The notes under the pieces are model-generated. The model ran no database searches. It was not told where the DNA came from and saw only the letters and a program-made list of their open reading frames with translations. DNA of 64,000 bases, taken from NCBI RefSeq assembly GCF_040581485.1, contig NC_090129.1, positions 21,582,764 to 21,646,763 of the forward strand, in the 5' to 3' direction. The DNA is from Linepithema humile (taxonomy: Eukaryota > Arthropoda > Insecta > Hymenoptera > Formicidae). The first letter of the stretch is position 1, and each line of letters starts with the position of its first letter. Position numbers and translations under genes: made by a program. Of the stretch, positions 25,276 to 37,118 are shown one piece after another.

Positions 25276-28200
25276 AAATCTCTGCTCCCGTCGGCTTTAA
25301 GCGGCCCCTTCCGCCCGGCGAAAATTATTTACCGAAAGGATTGGAGCGCGCCTCCTTTTCCCGTCGGATAAATTTCGAGATGGTCTGCTCGGTGATGCGG
25401 AAATCTCGAAAAAAGAAGAAAAAAAAGAAAAAAACTGTACTCGCGAGAACGGAGTTTTCTAAATTTATCTGAAACCATGTGTAGAGTCAATTCCGCGAGA
25501 ATAGACAATAAAATATATATTTTATACGATTAAACACCTAACGGGATTGTAGATAGATATGTGTAAAAATTACACATACGAGAGAGAGGCTGTCAATTTT
25601 GAACGCTGTTTACGAAAAACAAACTTCTATCTAAAAACCGAGAGTGAAAAGATATATATCATAGCTTAATATTGTGGAACTGCTGGTTATCCTCAGTCTT
25701 CCATTTAGACCATATGGTCGAAGTATCCCCCGCGTGCACGGCTTGAACCACTCAGCTTATGCAAGCTGGACCTGTGCATGTTCAAGTGTAGATGTGGGTT
25801 TATACAACACGCGGCGGTGGTACAGCGAGGATGTCGCGGGGATACCTTTCAGTGCCACTTTTCGCCGCCGCAGCTACGCAATATATTCGGAGTAATGGAA
25901 TACTAGAGTGAATGGTACACTATGTTGTATGAAACTTGAAGAGCTTCGTACACATCTTCAACTGCAAAATGATGCTACGTCATAATTTGAAATATCATAA
26001 GCTTTCCAACAAGATTATCTCCGCACCGAAGTATGAGAGTACTGAAATCGTTTTGATCCAAAACAAAATTCTATCCGCAATAAATTGACCTAATCTATAA
26101 AATTTTCCTCCTATTTTAATTTTTCTCTATTTTAATAATTTAATAAATAAATATATATCTTTCCTCCTGCAGCTGTTATACTCGCGATCATAATATTAAA
26201 ATATAAAAACAAGATAAAGAGTAAAAAATGATTCTCTTGAAAATTATAAAACGTTTTATAGAACGCGTAATAATTCTCTTGCGTTAAAAACAAAAACAGA
26301 AAATCAATTTCCGCGATTAATTAATAACATTTGCATTAAAAGGGATGCGTAAAGACAACAAAAGATTAAATAAGATATCTTTCACAAGCGGATCAATCCA
26401 AGTTCGAATTGGCTTTTCGTGTACAGGGACAGCATAATTCACAGCCGACCTTAATATATTCCGGGGTGTGTAGTCTCGCGCAAAATATTTGGCACGCGTG
26501 GTATAACGAAATTAACGCGCATACGTAAGTAGCGTTAAATCAATAGCGCACGTTGCACCGGTATTAGAGACGCCAATGCATAATACATAAGAGAGATGTG
26601 GTACCGGGTGTGCGGACAAAACGCGGCCACTGGACCTTGTCGATAAATGCGCTCGATCGTTTGCGCACCCAAATTTTTCGACGCCAACGATTGTTTACGT
26701 TCGTGCCGGGTACAACCGCGTAACCTCGTGAACTCCATTTCCGATCCGATAAATCATGCGCGCGGTTACCGAATTCCAACCTCGTGTGATAATAGTCATC
26801 GAACGAGATCGTTTGAGCGTTTATCGCGTGCGTGCACGAGGCAAACGGAAAAAAATACGCGAAAAGCGATCGAGAATTATTAAACAGTTGGATCAGAAAA
26901 ACCGATGTCGCGATAACAAAGAATTACTCGCTTATTAGAACGGATACAGAAAAGAAAAACAAAATAAGAAAACGTAATCAGGAGGAAAACAAGAGAAACA
27001 AGGATAAATTGGTCAAAAAAAGAAAAAGAAAGGAATGTCGAGTTGCGGGAAAAAATTACCACTTCGCGATTCTCGCGACCGAAGCGCGAGAATGAAACGA
27101 CAGTTAATCGACAGAAGAGAGATGGAAGAAGAGGGAAAGATCACTTTTTATCACCGCATTTTGTTCCGCGAGCTAAAATCATTCGGAGAGAAGCGACGGC
27201 GCGCGCCCCGGTGGTTTTATCGATGGAATTTCGTTTTCTCGGAGAGCGTTTGAGGAATCGTCCCGCGATTCCGCGTCGCAATGGACGGAGGGCGGCACGG
27301 ACGACGAAGGGTGGAATAAAACATCGGGTGCGAGGGGGTACGCGCACTTTAAGAGAGAATGGGTGAGAGAGAAAGCAGACGGGAAAATGGGGGAGGAGTC
27401 CGTCGCGCGCGCGAGAGAAGAGATCGATGGGCGGTGAGAAAAATGTGCACCGAAATTTATATAACGAGGAATTCCATTATGCCGGGCTCGATATTCCCGA
27501 GATGGCGCGTATGTGTGTGTATATCTGCGTATATATGCGCGTATACATATATATATATCGGAATATCGAACGGCGTGCTTCATCGACCGAGATAAGATCC
27601 GTTTACATTTGCCGCCAACCTCTCTCCCCACTGCTTCCGTTTCTGGCTCGTGCATGAATCACGCGTCCGTAAGTTCTCCGTGGGACCGATTTTTCGTTTC
27701 GTCTACATTCGGGATCGTCTTCGAGACGTGAGCGGAATCACTCGTTCGTGTTTCAGTTCGCGAGCTCGCGGATCGCTAGCTTGCGGGCGGTCGGGACGAA
27801 CGAGTGAACGAACGAACGAGCGTGCAAACGGGCTGAACGAGCGAAGCGCGAGCTCGTCCGAGGACCGGACAATGCGCAACGATGAATAATAGATCCGCAA
27901 ATAGATTCTACTCTTCCCCTCTCTCTCTCTCTCCCTTTCTCTCGAACGGGGAAAAGATTTATAGCGGGAAGACCGTAAGACAGTGAAAAATGTACGGACG
28001 CGTCGGGCTCCTCATTGCCGTGAGCGGTAACTAGAGGACAAGAGAGAGTCCTTCGCGGTGAATTTAAGTATCGATGCGTTCGCCGTATTTTGTGTCCAAA
28101 GTTTAGATTACAAAAACGTCTTACGTGGACGCAACCGGTCTTCTGACAGACAGGAAAAAAGAATATCATTATATTTTGAAACGATAGCCTTCAAGAATAC

Positions 28201-29959
28201 AATAAGGATAATACTTACATGTAGATATTAATGAGACATATAATAAAAAATTTATATAACTAAATGAACATGTTCAAATATACAATAGCGAAAAAATAGA
28301 AAAAATAATTGCAACAGCTAATGATACAAAAAGTATAAAAAACGAGAAATATTAATATTAGTAATATTAAAAATAATAAAATATGCAAAGAGATAAGAGA
28401 AGTTAATTTCTACAATAGCTACATTTATTCTGAATTTTTTTAAATGCAATTAAAAAAGATTTACGAGCTCTACAAATTAGATGAATTGATAATATTTTAA
28501 CTACATTTACTACTGTTTACAAAAGATATTTTCTAGTATAGAAAACATTCCGAGAAAAATGTAATGAAAATAGATTGAAGTAATAAAAGGAATAAAAGAA
28601 AAGTTTGATAAATTCATAACGCTGATTTCTCCGGAATGGCTATCGGAACAATTAGCATGTTTTTACTCGGTGATACGTCTGATCGTCGTCAGATTAGACG
28701 AACGAATGTCGCAGCGGCAGCCACGATTGCGGGGTACGTGAGGCGGAATCAGTTTAAGCTCCGACGCGAGGAATCCGTTGAATTTTTGATGAAATTCTGA
28801 AAATTTGCGCGATCCTTTTCCGATTTCGTATACCGTCAGCTCGAGCAGGCACGGGACGACGTGTTACCGACGTCGTCAGATTGAATTTTAACTCGGGAGA
28901 GAAGTCGTCCCGACCGCGGCGTACATTTCCTTGCCTTCGCGATCGTCGAATTTGCAAAGCTAAGCGAGACCGGGACCTTCTTGATTAAAAAGATAATTCG
29001 ATCGCGGATACTCCGCCTTTCCGTGGAATTGAAATGTTTCGAATGCCTCGATATTTTCGTGCTACTCCCCGCCGATTGATTTATTTCCGTATACCGTACG
29101 GAAGAATGCCTTAATTAAAAGTTGCATCTGTTTCGAGGCACCGTGTAATTATAAATGCGTCAATACGGATATCTAAATTCTTTTACAGAAAATGCACAAT
29201 GCCATTGAATAGAAAAATCTCTGTGGCATTGTATATATCTCATGCAAAAAATATATAAATAAAATTTATCAATTAATACGTTGCTTCGTTTAAAGATTAT
29301 AATAAGCTGCGTAATTTTTTACAAAAAGTTCTAATTAGTTAGGTAATTTTGAGCGAATAAGAACCATGTGTTAGCCTTTATACTTTTCAAGGATAATATA
29401 AATGGATTACAATGTTTTCTCCTCTCAACTCGTACGCCTGCATGGTCTGTATAAAATGAAATAATTTATTTCGTATATCATAAAATATATAATTATCCCG
29501 TTATAATGCGACAAATAAACAACCTAATCTTTTGTTTTACTGTTTCGGATTCCAAATGTATTTATTATTCTCCTTTGTTTATTCAAAGCTTTTACATTAC
29601 GCTTAAGCAAACCAAGCTCAAGAAGGATTGCCCGGAGATCTGGAATCGCAAACTCTGATTTCATAACGAGGAATTTGTGCGGTTGCAGAGAACCGACGTA
29701 TGCAACGTAGTCGAAACTGATTGTATTTTACCACGAATCGATATTTACCCCGGTACATTGGTCGCGCCCTACCGTGCCCGCGTACAAAGGTGCCGATTTT
29801 CCTCTTCCAACCTCTCGTGTCCCGATTTTCATCGCGAGTGGTGCGCACCCCGTGAAAACACTCTCAGCGTGTACGCTATCGACTCTTTGTCGGCCCGAAT
29901 AAAGCGCCCGAGCTATTATCATCACGTTGATAGCTTCACGGTTGTCTAAAAAACAATAG

Positions 29960-30530
29960 CGCAATGGAGTTACCGATCAGAGTTGAGTGGAATAAAATGC
30001 GCATCCGTCCGCGATAATCGATAAAATTGAAAATTTGCGTGTGTTTTGTGCAGATCCTTAAAAAACCCAAAATAAACGATCTAAACAAACATGTGGAAAA
30101 TATTTCTTCTACACTTTCCTCAAATCAATATTTAGAAAAATAGCATTCTCTAGAAGAATTTTATTTTTGTCCTTTGCGGACTTCACTCTTTCAATTATCA
30201 ACGAAAATATTGTTCGCAACCGATCGAAAAACTTTCAAAGCTGAATGGACTAATATGTGCATTCGCTTAAGATATCGATAATAAACGTTTTCTTTGGTTA
30301 CAATTGGCAAACGTTCAAATTAAGGTTAGATAAACTGTACATTCTCGTTCGAAACGTCAATGATAAAAATTTCCTTCGAATCGTACTGGCAACGATTTAA
30401 AATTACATTTTGATTAAATTCTGTTCGGTGTAGATCGTAGCGATCGTTCAAAGTCGAGCGGAATGAAACGTGTATCCACTCAAGATGTCAACGATAAAAA
30501 TTTGCTCGGGCGCGTTCGACAGACACCGCC
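29960..30530. repeat. Decayed minisatellite-like array
   Basis: At least four diverged units share the order TTCAAAG-GAGTGGAATGAA-ATGTG-ATCC-CTCAAGATGTCAACGATAAAAATTTGCT in approximate form. Units start near 29968, 30229, 30313 and 30446, with a half unit near 30198. Spacing is irregular (about 80-260 bp) because AT-rich DNA separates some units. The best-preserved pair is the last two (gtcaaYgataaaaattt in both). Confidence 0.45.
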
Positions 30531-31820
30531 GGCGATATAATCGACAATACGTACATGAGCAGTACCAGAAATTACGATTCGACGTTGAACGTTCCGCGAT
30601 ACCAGCCAAGCCGGATATATTCCCGCGAAAACTCGCACCGCGGACGTTACGTCTCGCTGTGAAATCGAAATGAAAATCTCCGAAGGTAAAGCCTGGTTCG
30701 CGATCTAATCGGCGGCACGCAAATTACGTCGAGAATATACGAGTTCGATTTTCACAGAACGGAACTTTTGCGTTTTTGTCGAACGTACAAGCGCGATCGC
30801 GATACGATCGACAAATTAGACCGCCAACTCCACGAGACATAAAATAATAACTAATTACTCTTTATCGGTTAACCATTATCTTCAAAACGACTTTCTAAAT
30901 GGTTCGCTCTCTCCTTTTGTGCTCACATTTTCCAACGATCCTCGACAAAAATGGAGATGAATTAATTTAGAGAGTCAACAGAATGTTTTTTTAAAATTGT
31001 AACAAATAAAATGTAAAACACATTTCAAAATGGCAAATTTTTGTTTTTTTACAAATATATTTTGCTTGTTTATACTTTATGATATCAAATATCTTATTAA
31101 AAAATTCTCTTTTTATTGAAAGTTTAATTCATAACCTTTTATCCGTTCCATTTTATCATTTATTCAAGAATAATTTATTTTCGCATACTATATTATTTGT
31201 ACGCGGTTTGCTTTGACAAATTTTCCTTTATTGACGTCCAAGTACGGCGTATGTTCAATCGGATGTTTGCCGATATTTTTTTCGTCGTCAACCGTGTAGA
31301 TGGAACGGCCGGTCAATGTTATGCTCAGGTCCGAGTGATAAATCGTCTAATTATCGGTCGTTTTCTCGACGGAATTGTTGCCGCGATAAATAGGAAATGC
31401 GAGCTGCTCTGCCAAGCGTTCACTCGCGCTAATTGTTGCATCGGCGATCAGCCGCGAACTCTCGGTCCCTACTGGTTTGTAATTGAATTGCATTTTTCGT
31501 TACCGCGCGGAAGAATCCGGAATTGTCTGGGGATGCGCACGACTTTCCCGGCTGGACGCTGTATCGTTGCGTATCAAGAATCAATCAATGGATACAATAG
31601 TTCTCAATTATAAAACCGTTTCGGGACCAGCGGTAATCTTATAATCGAGAACTTTTTACATTTTACGAACTGTTTCCATAAATATTTCCGATGATTTGCT
31701 AAAAACGAGAGTGAATAAAAAAAATCTATCTTTTACAGTTGATATTAGATAAGATTCGAAGTCGCTAAAGGTCAAATTGGGAAAGAAAAATAACTCGTGG
31801 CTCTGTAATCGATTATATAA
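30531..31820. other. Noncoding DNA with one unrecognised ORF
   Basis: GC-balanced from 30470 to 30860, AT-rich to 31200, then a more GC-rich block holding a 138-codon plus-strand frame at 31197-31613. Its translation has ordinary composition and several cysteines but no family I recognise. No splice-site support or polyadenylation signal was noted. It is most likely a chance frame. Confidence 0.3.
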
Positions 31821-31827
31821 CTAAGAA

Positions 31828-31955
31828 CTATTGTATGAGTTAAGATAATATAAAAATTTACGCACCAGCTGATGTGCTGCCGTTTCAATCGTTGCCATTG
31901 TTCCAAATATATGCTCCAAACACTAATTACGATATAACTGGTTAATTTATGACAT
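31828..31955. repeat. Duplicated exon-like segment, left copy (partner at 45.9 kb)
   Basis: About 128 bp align in the same orientation with 45868-46012. Shared words in order are aaatttac.cacc...tgatgt, ccgtt, caaatata, and actggtyaattwatg. Homology covers both the exon-like core and its flanks, so either a genomic segment was duplicated or both are copies of a dispersed repeat. Confidence 0.5.
31866..31922 (-). pseudogene. Diverged duplicate of the 45.9-kb exon candidate
   Basis: On the minus strand the donor is gtgcgtaaat, aligned with gtgagtaaat of the 45.9-kb copy. The AG at the homologous acceptor is lost (gagc in place of acag). The nearest usable acceptors are a taattag, giving 57 nt, or ttggag, giving 48 nt. 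Translation in the homologous frame keeps YL.Q.Q residues, while other frames give unrelated peptides. I read this as a decayed paralogue of the exon at 45901-45954; a functional alternative exon is possible but less likely. Confidence 0.25.
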
Positions 31956-31993
31956 TTTCGATATCACTTACGATATAACTGGTTAATTTATGA
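31927..31993. repeat. 41-bp tandem duplication
   Basis: A 26-bp core starting ttacgatataactggtt occurs at 31927-31952 and again at 31968-31993, identical and 41 bp apart. It overlaps the right edge of the 31.8-kb duplicated segment, so it arose after that duplication. Confidence 0.9.
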
Positions 31994-32195
31994 TGACACT
32001 TCCGAGTTTTGCAAACGCGATAAATTTCTAACGCAAAGAAAATACACCCATTGACAAATACGGCATCAATTACATATAAAGACGAATATCACGTAGACCA
32101 GCGGTACATTCAATACTCCCGACGCGCGCGATTACATTTTCAAACGAATAAATGATGCATGACTCTCGCCCATGACTTTGTTCGACCCGTTACTC

Positions 32196-32610
32196 TCGAA
32201 ATACGTACAAGAAATTCGAAAGACGAAAACAACTTAACACCGGCACTATCTTCGGCGAGTGATACCTGATACGACGCGGTGAACACGATTGTGTGCTTTA
32301 CGAATGTAAAAAACAAGTTAGGTTAGGTTAAGTTAGGTTAGGTTACATCGCGGTCATACGCGTTAATTAATCCTTCGCGACAATCGTTCGTTGCTCGACT
32401 CGACACTTACGACACTCTCAAAACTCCCGAGATATCTTTTAAAAGTTTGAAAGATGGAAGCAACTTCACACCGACGCGCAACAAGGCGACAAGTAATGGA
32501 CGCGACGCAACAAACACGACTGATTTTACGACTGCCGAAAGACTGATAATCGCGACCGTACGCATTAGTTAATACACTACGATAATTGCTCGTCGCTGGA
32601 TACAACATTC
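32196..32610. repeat. Diverged ~200-bp tandem repeat, two copies
   Basis: Copy 1 (about 32200-32430) and copy 2 (about 32431-32610) share blocks in order: ttcgaaagacgaaaacaact at 32215 with ttgaaagatggaagcaact near 32447, and atcgcggtcatacgcgtta at 32347 with atcgcgaccgtacgcatta at 32549. Between those anchors copy 1 is about 29 bases longer, and the extra bases are the TTAGG-type tract at 32316-32345. A 113-codon minus-strand ORF over copy 2 is not recognised. Confidence 0.55.
32316..32345. repeat. Interstitial telomere-like TTAGG tract
   Basis: Six pentamers of the TTAGG type in a row, one changed to TTAAG. TTAGG is the ancestral arthropod telomere unit and is kept by many Hymenoptera. The tract is absent from the neighbouring diverged copy of the same ~200-bp repeat, so it appears to be an insertion, for example by telomerase or capture during break repair. 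Confidence 0.85.
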
Positions 32611-32880
32611 TCGATATTTGTTGGCGCACAAAATTCACTTCGAACGAGAAAAAACACAAGCGAAACGAAAGACGATGTTTACGCACGTCCGACAGCTCCG
32701 GCACGATTCCACGAAGTGAACGTTCCGCGAACTAACAATAAGCAGCGCGCGTGAATCGTGACGTCATACTTCACGATGATCACGTGATTAGTACAATTTT
32801 CAATAAACGCGCGAAAAAGATCTTGCAAAAAATATAATATATTTGTTATATCAAAAAATAATTTTTAAAATCTTTTATTC

Positions 32881-32918
32881 ATTTTGTATAGTGTATCAAA
32901 TTTTGTATAGTGTATCAA
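32881..32918. repeat. 19-bp tandem duplication
   Basis: attttgtatagtgtatcaa is repeated exactly twice. Confidence 0.95.
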
Positions 32919-33522
32919 ATAAAAATATAAAAAAAATAAGTCAAACATTATATAAATTTTCATTTATCTATTCGAACTCTCTTTGACATAGTTTTTATCA
33001 AACAGGCAATTATGTATAACATGCATATTAAATTTCAAATTTTTATATTTTACTCAAAGGTTCGATCAAATAAAAGGCATAAAATGTAAAATGAATAAAA
33101 AATCTCGTATAAAATGTTAAAATAAAAAAAATAACATAATCCTTCTAACATACGATATCGCGAATGGGTTTTGCTTTACAAGCTCAGTTATCTTTAAAAT
33201 TTACCGTCGGATGAATAATGAATAGATCGTCCTTGCATTGTCTTCCCTTCTGATCCGCATTATGTCACTTTGGATACGCGCCCAAGAGCGGAGAATAAAA
33301 TGGACGAGAGAGGAACGGCGTGCGTGCACGCGCGCCATAGCGAATGCCATTCCATAAAACGAAGCGTGACAGCGTTTCGAGGTACGAGCCGGTCCGTAAT
33401 AATAGTCAACCGTATATGTCGACTAATCCAATTGATCGCGCGCTAAAGTGCGTTATTATCGCCTTACACTTTCCACCCTGGAACATTGTAACGCCGGACA
33501 TTGTGTCGTGTCACATAAGGAC

Positions 33523-33543
33523 ACGCACGCACGCACGCACGCA
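33523..33543. repeat. (CGCA)5 microsatellite
   Basis: Tetranucleotide repeat of about five units. Confidence 0.93.
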
Positions 33544-35394
33544 ACATGCAAGCACGCATGAGTATCGCCGAACCTATCGGGTGTCCTTTCAATCGTATGT
33601 AAATTAGAACCCATTTTAGGGGAACTGGTTATCTCCACGCACTGATTCATATTTTTAATTAATATTAAAGTTACTTAATCTTGAAATTTAATTAAAGAAA
33701 TTTTAAGCAAAATTAAATTTCAGGAGGACAATTAGAAGATGATAATACAGTTGTCTTTTTCGATTCAATTGGACTTTAATCCAATATGTTAATTATAGAC
33801 TGCAAACTCGTAAAATGTAATAAAGTTTATTAAAAGTTTCAAAGTTAGCAAATTGTACTTAGCCCCTCTTACAACTTTCCAATCCACAATTATATGCTTC
33901 CATCTAATCTATCTGCTTAGGATTCGTTTTGCGAGTTTGTATCAGTCGAACTAACATTCTAGGACCTGAAAAGCTTCGCCAAAGTGGAGGACCACGCTTC
34001 ATCTCCTAACTTTCTCATTTCGTTTCGCAAACGAGAGCAGCTAGACCGTCGCGAGACTAAATCAAATAACGCAGAAAACGTCGGGAAAACCAGCTCAACA
34101 ATCTCTCGTCGGCGCGGGACAACGCATCGTGATATCTCGTACGAGATGAGACTTCGCTTATGAACGAGAAACGCGATATGAAAGAGACGTGTGTCTAGAA
34201 TAATGAATCGCGCGGACGCGTTATTTTCCTCGTGGTCTCATTATATATTTACGAAAAGAAATACAATGTACCTTAGCGTAGAAATTGTATTTACACCGAG
34301 AAAACGTTTCGTATCTCACGGTGTCTTCCAAACAGAGCGTTACAATATGTAAGAATGTAGTCGCATAGCACGCATAATCTTTTTTTCCCGATTCCCATTC
34401 GTGGTATGTCCGATAAACACATTCCGTGCGTTTATATGTCTTCGTCTTGATAGTATGCAACTATCAACCGCGCATAGGTGAAACCGCAGACTATGTACCG
34501 TGCATTACCGATACCAACCGACAATTCCTCCTCTCTGCCGCTTCGGCAACCTCACGCCAAACGCATTCGATGTATTCGACGTTAATGCTCGACACTCAGC
34601 GACGGTGATAGCGGTACGCTCACGAGGTGGAGGATACGCGTATTTCTGTTTATACCTCAATAGATACGAATGACTGGGCGAGGCATGAAAGCGACGACGG
34701 GCTCTTCCTATCCCCCCGGCTACCAACCAAAGCCGCCCTCTTCCGTGTCGTTTTATTTCGACGTCGCGCCCCCTCGATTCGCCGTGGCTGCATACGCGCG
34801 TCCGCGCTCGTTTGCGTGTCCCTCACGTGTCGAAAAACTCCACGCGCTTTTTCATCTCCGCAAGTTGCACCGTGCAAGAGAGGGATGCGCCGGAACGAAG
34901 CGGGCGGAGACACAGGGGCGATTCGAGACACCGGGGTGGAAAATAGAGAGAATAGATTAGCGAGGCTATTATGAGCCGAGCGCAAACGGGCGCGCTTCTT
35001 GTAGTGCACGTTAAAAAAGCATTAACATTGTTGCTGTTATAGCGAGCGCGACGATCCTCTTTTCATACCTTAATTCTTGCATTTTTAGTATAATCATGTG
35101 ATCACCGTAGAAATATGTATGATGATAAACATAAATTATGTATTACTTACTGTGATGATACAACGATATTTACATGTATATTAATCTTATCATACATTAA
35201 CCCCACCAAAATTCAGGTCATCTGAATTCTTTAAATTTTTACCAAGATTTTTTACTATGAGATTAGTTTCGTATGCGGACGATACGTTACGACAGATTGC
35301 ATCTGATAGCTAAAGTAAGTACATAAAATACTAAAAATATAAAATAATTCAAGCTCAAGATAATTTCGAACATCCAAGCATATATTATTATATA

Positions 35395-35790
35395 GAATTA
35401 TAAAATGTGAAAGCGTATGAGAATGAGCGAGAGAGTGAGAGAGAACGGAACGTTTGATGCACGATTGTGCGGTATGACTGTTTTCGAGCGAGTGCGGCGT
35501 ATGATGAAAGAGAGTGCGGCGTGTGATTGAAGATTTGGGGAAAATAGCGAAACTGTGTACACGCGTGATTGAGAATTGAGAAAGTATGGTGGAGAATATG
35601 GACGAGTGATTGAGAGAGAATGTACAGTGTTTTCGAGCAAAAAGCCTCAGCATTGTGAAATACGAGAGAAAGAGAGTACAGAGAGTATAGGAGAAATAAA
35701 GATGAGAGCGAATAGAGTGCGAATTTATATAAACTTTTTTTATATTATTTGTACTGTTAATAAATTGTGATTTCCGTTATTCTGGGTTAA
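35395..35790 (+). other. Purine-rich block with two AATAAA signals, possible solo LTR
   Basis: A purine-rich plus-strand block with imperfect internal repeats (a 22-nt unit starting gagtgcggcgt near 35492 and 35514) is followed by AATAAA at 35694-35699 and 35758-35763 and an AT-rich end. Purine-rich DNA leading into polyadenylation signals is typical of some retroelement LTRs or of a 3' UTR. No TG...CA boundaries or target duplication could be fixed, so this is a weak call. Confidence 0.18.
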
Positions 35791-37095
35791 ACGTTTATCT
35801 TACAATTACAGTATATTTCATTTTATAATATATTTAATTATTAAATAATCTATAAAAAAATTAGCCTTCTTATATCAAGAAATGTGATTTCTTAATGAGA
35901 TTCATATAATAGCCGTAACAATAGCGATACGGAGCGGTGCAAATTCGCTTAGAGCTATTCTCGAGTTGAGACAACATAAGATGTGTAACTGTGCGTACTG
36001 GAAAAAAGAAAATGAGATTTTTACGCCGTGAAAACACACCTGGAGCACACGTGTTCTTTTGCGGCTTTCCATTTTCACGACAGATCGGAGGACGTGCATT
36101 TCTTTTCCTCTCTGCGGCGCTTCGACTTCCGACGATGTGAAATTGATTGGCGAAGAACGGGACGATTCTTATAATAACACTTCCGCAGACGCATCGAGAT
36201 GTATCGAAAGCATAGCACAAGACCGAAATGAAATCGTGGGCTCGAATACTTTTGCCGTGGAAGACTTCTTCGAACACGACGATAACGATCGTGGAAAACG
36301 ATCGACTTTATCGAAATACTGTGAAGGAGCTAGTACTTTCTCGTATTATTCGTATTCGATATACAGTGGCTAGATCGATTCGAGTTCCTGAGTTTCCCAT
36401 TGAAACCTTAGCGTCACGTTTTCTCTCTTTCTTTCGACTCTCTCCTATTTTCTTACATTTGTCGTTTTAATCTTATACTTTAGCTTGAAAATAAACTCGT
36501 ATCGTCGGTGACAATATCATTTTTGTCTATTAACAGAACATACATTTTTCGTCACTTAATTGGACATCAACAATTTTCTGCTGGCATTTTCTCTAGGAAG
36601 GAAATCGTATTATAAAATTATCTTCTTTTTGCATTCGACTATCAATGTTATCTCTGTAAAATAATCTTCTCTGGAAAAAAAGTCCATAATTTTATTTAAT
36701 AGCAGCACACGGAATGGAACGGATAAATTCGATCTATCCGCATTTTCTATGGTTGCCAAACCACACACACACCCGGTGCCCAAAAACCCGGTGCAGCTGC
36801 AGGATATTGACCCACGGATTCTTTGGATCGTGCGCAGCTGGGCGCGTTCTCGCAACACGCCCATCGCAAAATGTATTTCCGAAAATTTGGTATAGCGCGT
36901 CATTATGACACGATGATAATATCTGAGCGCGCTAGTCTTTTTGTGTTACTGGCGCTTCCAAGCAATTCTCGAAGAGCAATTAACTATAGTATAATTATTA
37001 TTATATTATTTATATAGTTTATACGATGTGACACAATTGTTATAATTAACGTTATATAACAAGAATGCACAAATTAAATTGTAAATATCACTTTA

Positions 37096-37118
37096 ATTAT
37101 TATTATTATTATTATTAT
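37096..37118. repeat. (ATT)n microsatellite
   Basis: Trinucleotide repeat of about 7-8 units. Confidence 0.93.

Larger units (their letters stand above)
23871..29950. other. Alternating CpG-rich and AT-rich noncoding DNA
   Basis: CpG-rich blocks lie at about 24420-24660, 24900-25400, 26640-28110 and 28640-29060, with AT-rich DNA between. At 24564-24574 a T-run ending in CAG is a strong plus-strand acceptor followed by about 100 nt open in two frames, but no good donor follows. G-runs occupy 25166-25181. A (GAAC)-type repeat lies at about 27797-27820 and a short CT tract at 27917-27934. ORFs of 138 and 158 codons on the minus strand near 27.2-28.2 kb are low-complexity and overlap others. No gene is called. 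Confidence 0.45.
32919..37090. other. Noncoding DNA
   Basis: AT-rich with GC patches at 33240-33600, 33960-34260 and 34480-35010. A (CGCA)n repeat lies at 33523-33543. Short ORFs at 34.5-35.0 kb overlap on both strands and resemble nothing known. Near 35276 a 17-codon frame contains SYADDT, resembling a reverse-transcriptase core, but nothing around it supports a retroelement. No gene is called. Confidence 0.5.

Noticed and set aside
33523..33543. Short regular tetranucleotide repeats as a possible CRISPR array
   Set aside because: These are pure microsatellites without spacers, in a eukaryotic sequence.
35276..35329. Short plus-strand frame containing SYADDT, resembling a reverse-transcriptase catalytic motif
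   Set aside because: The frame is only about 18 codons long and no other reverse-transcriptase sequence is visible on either side.
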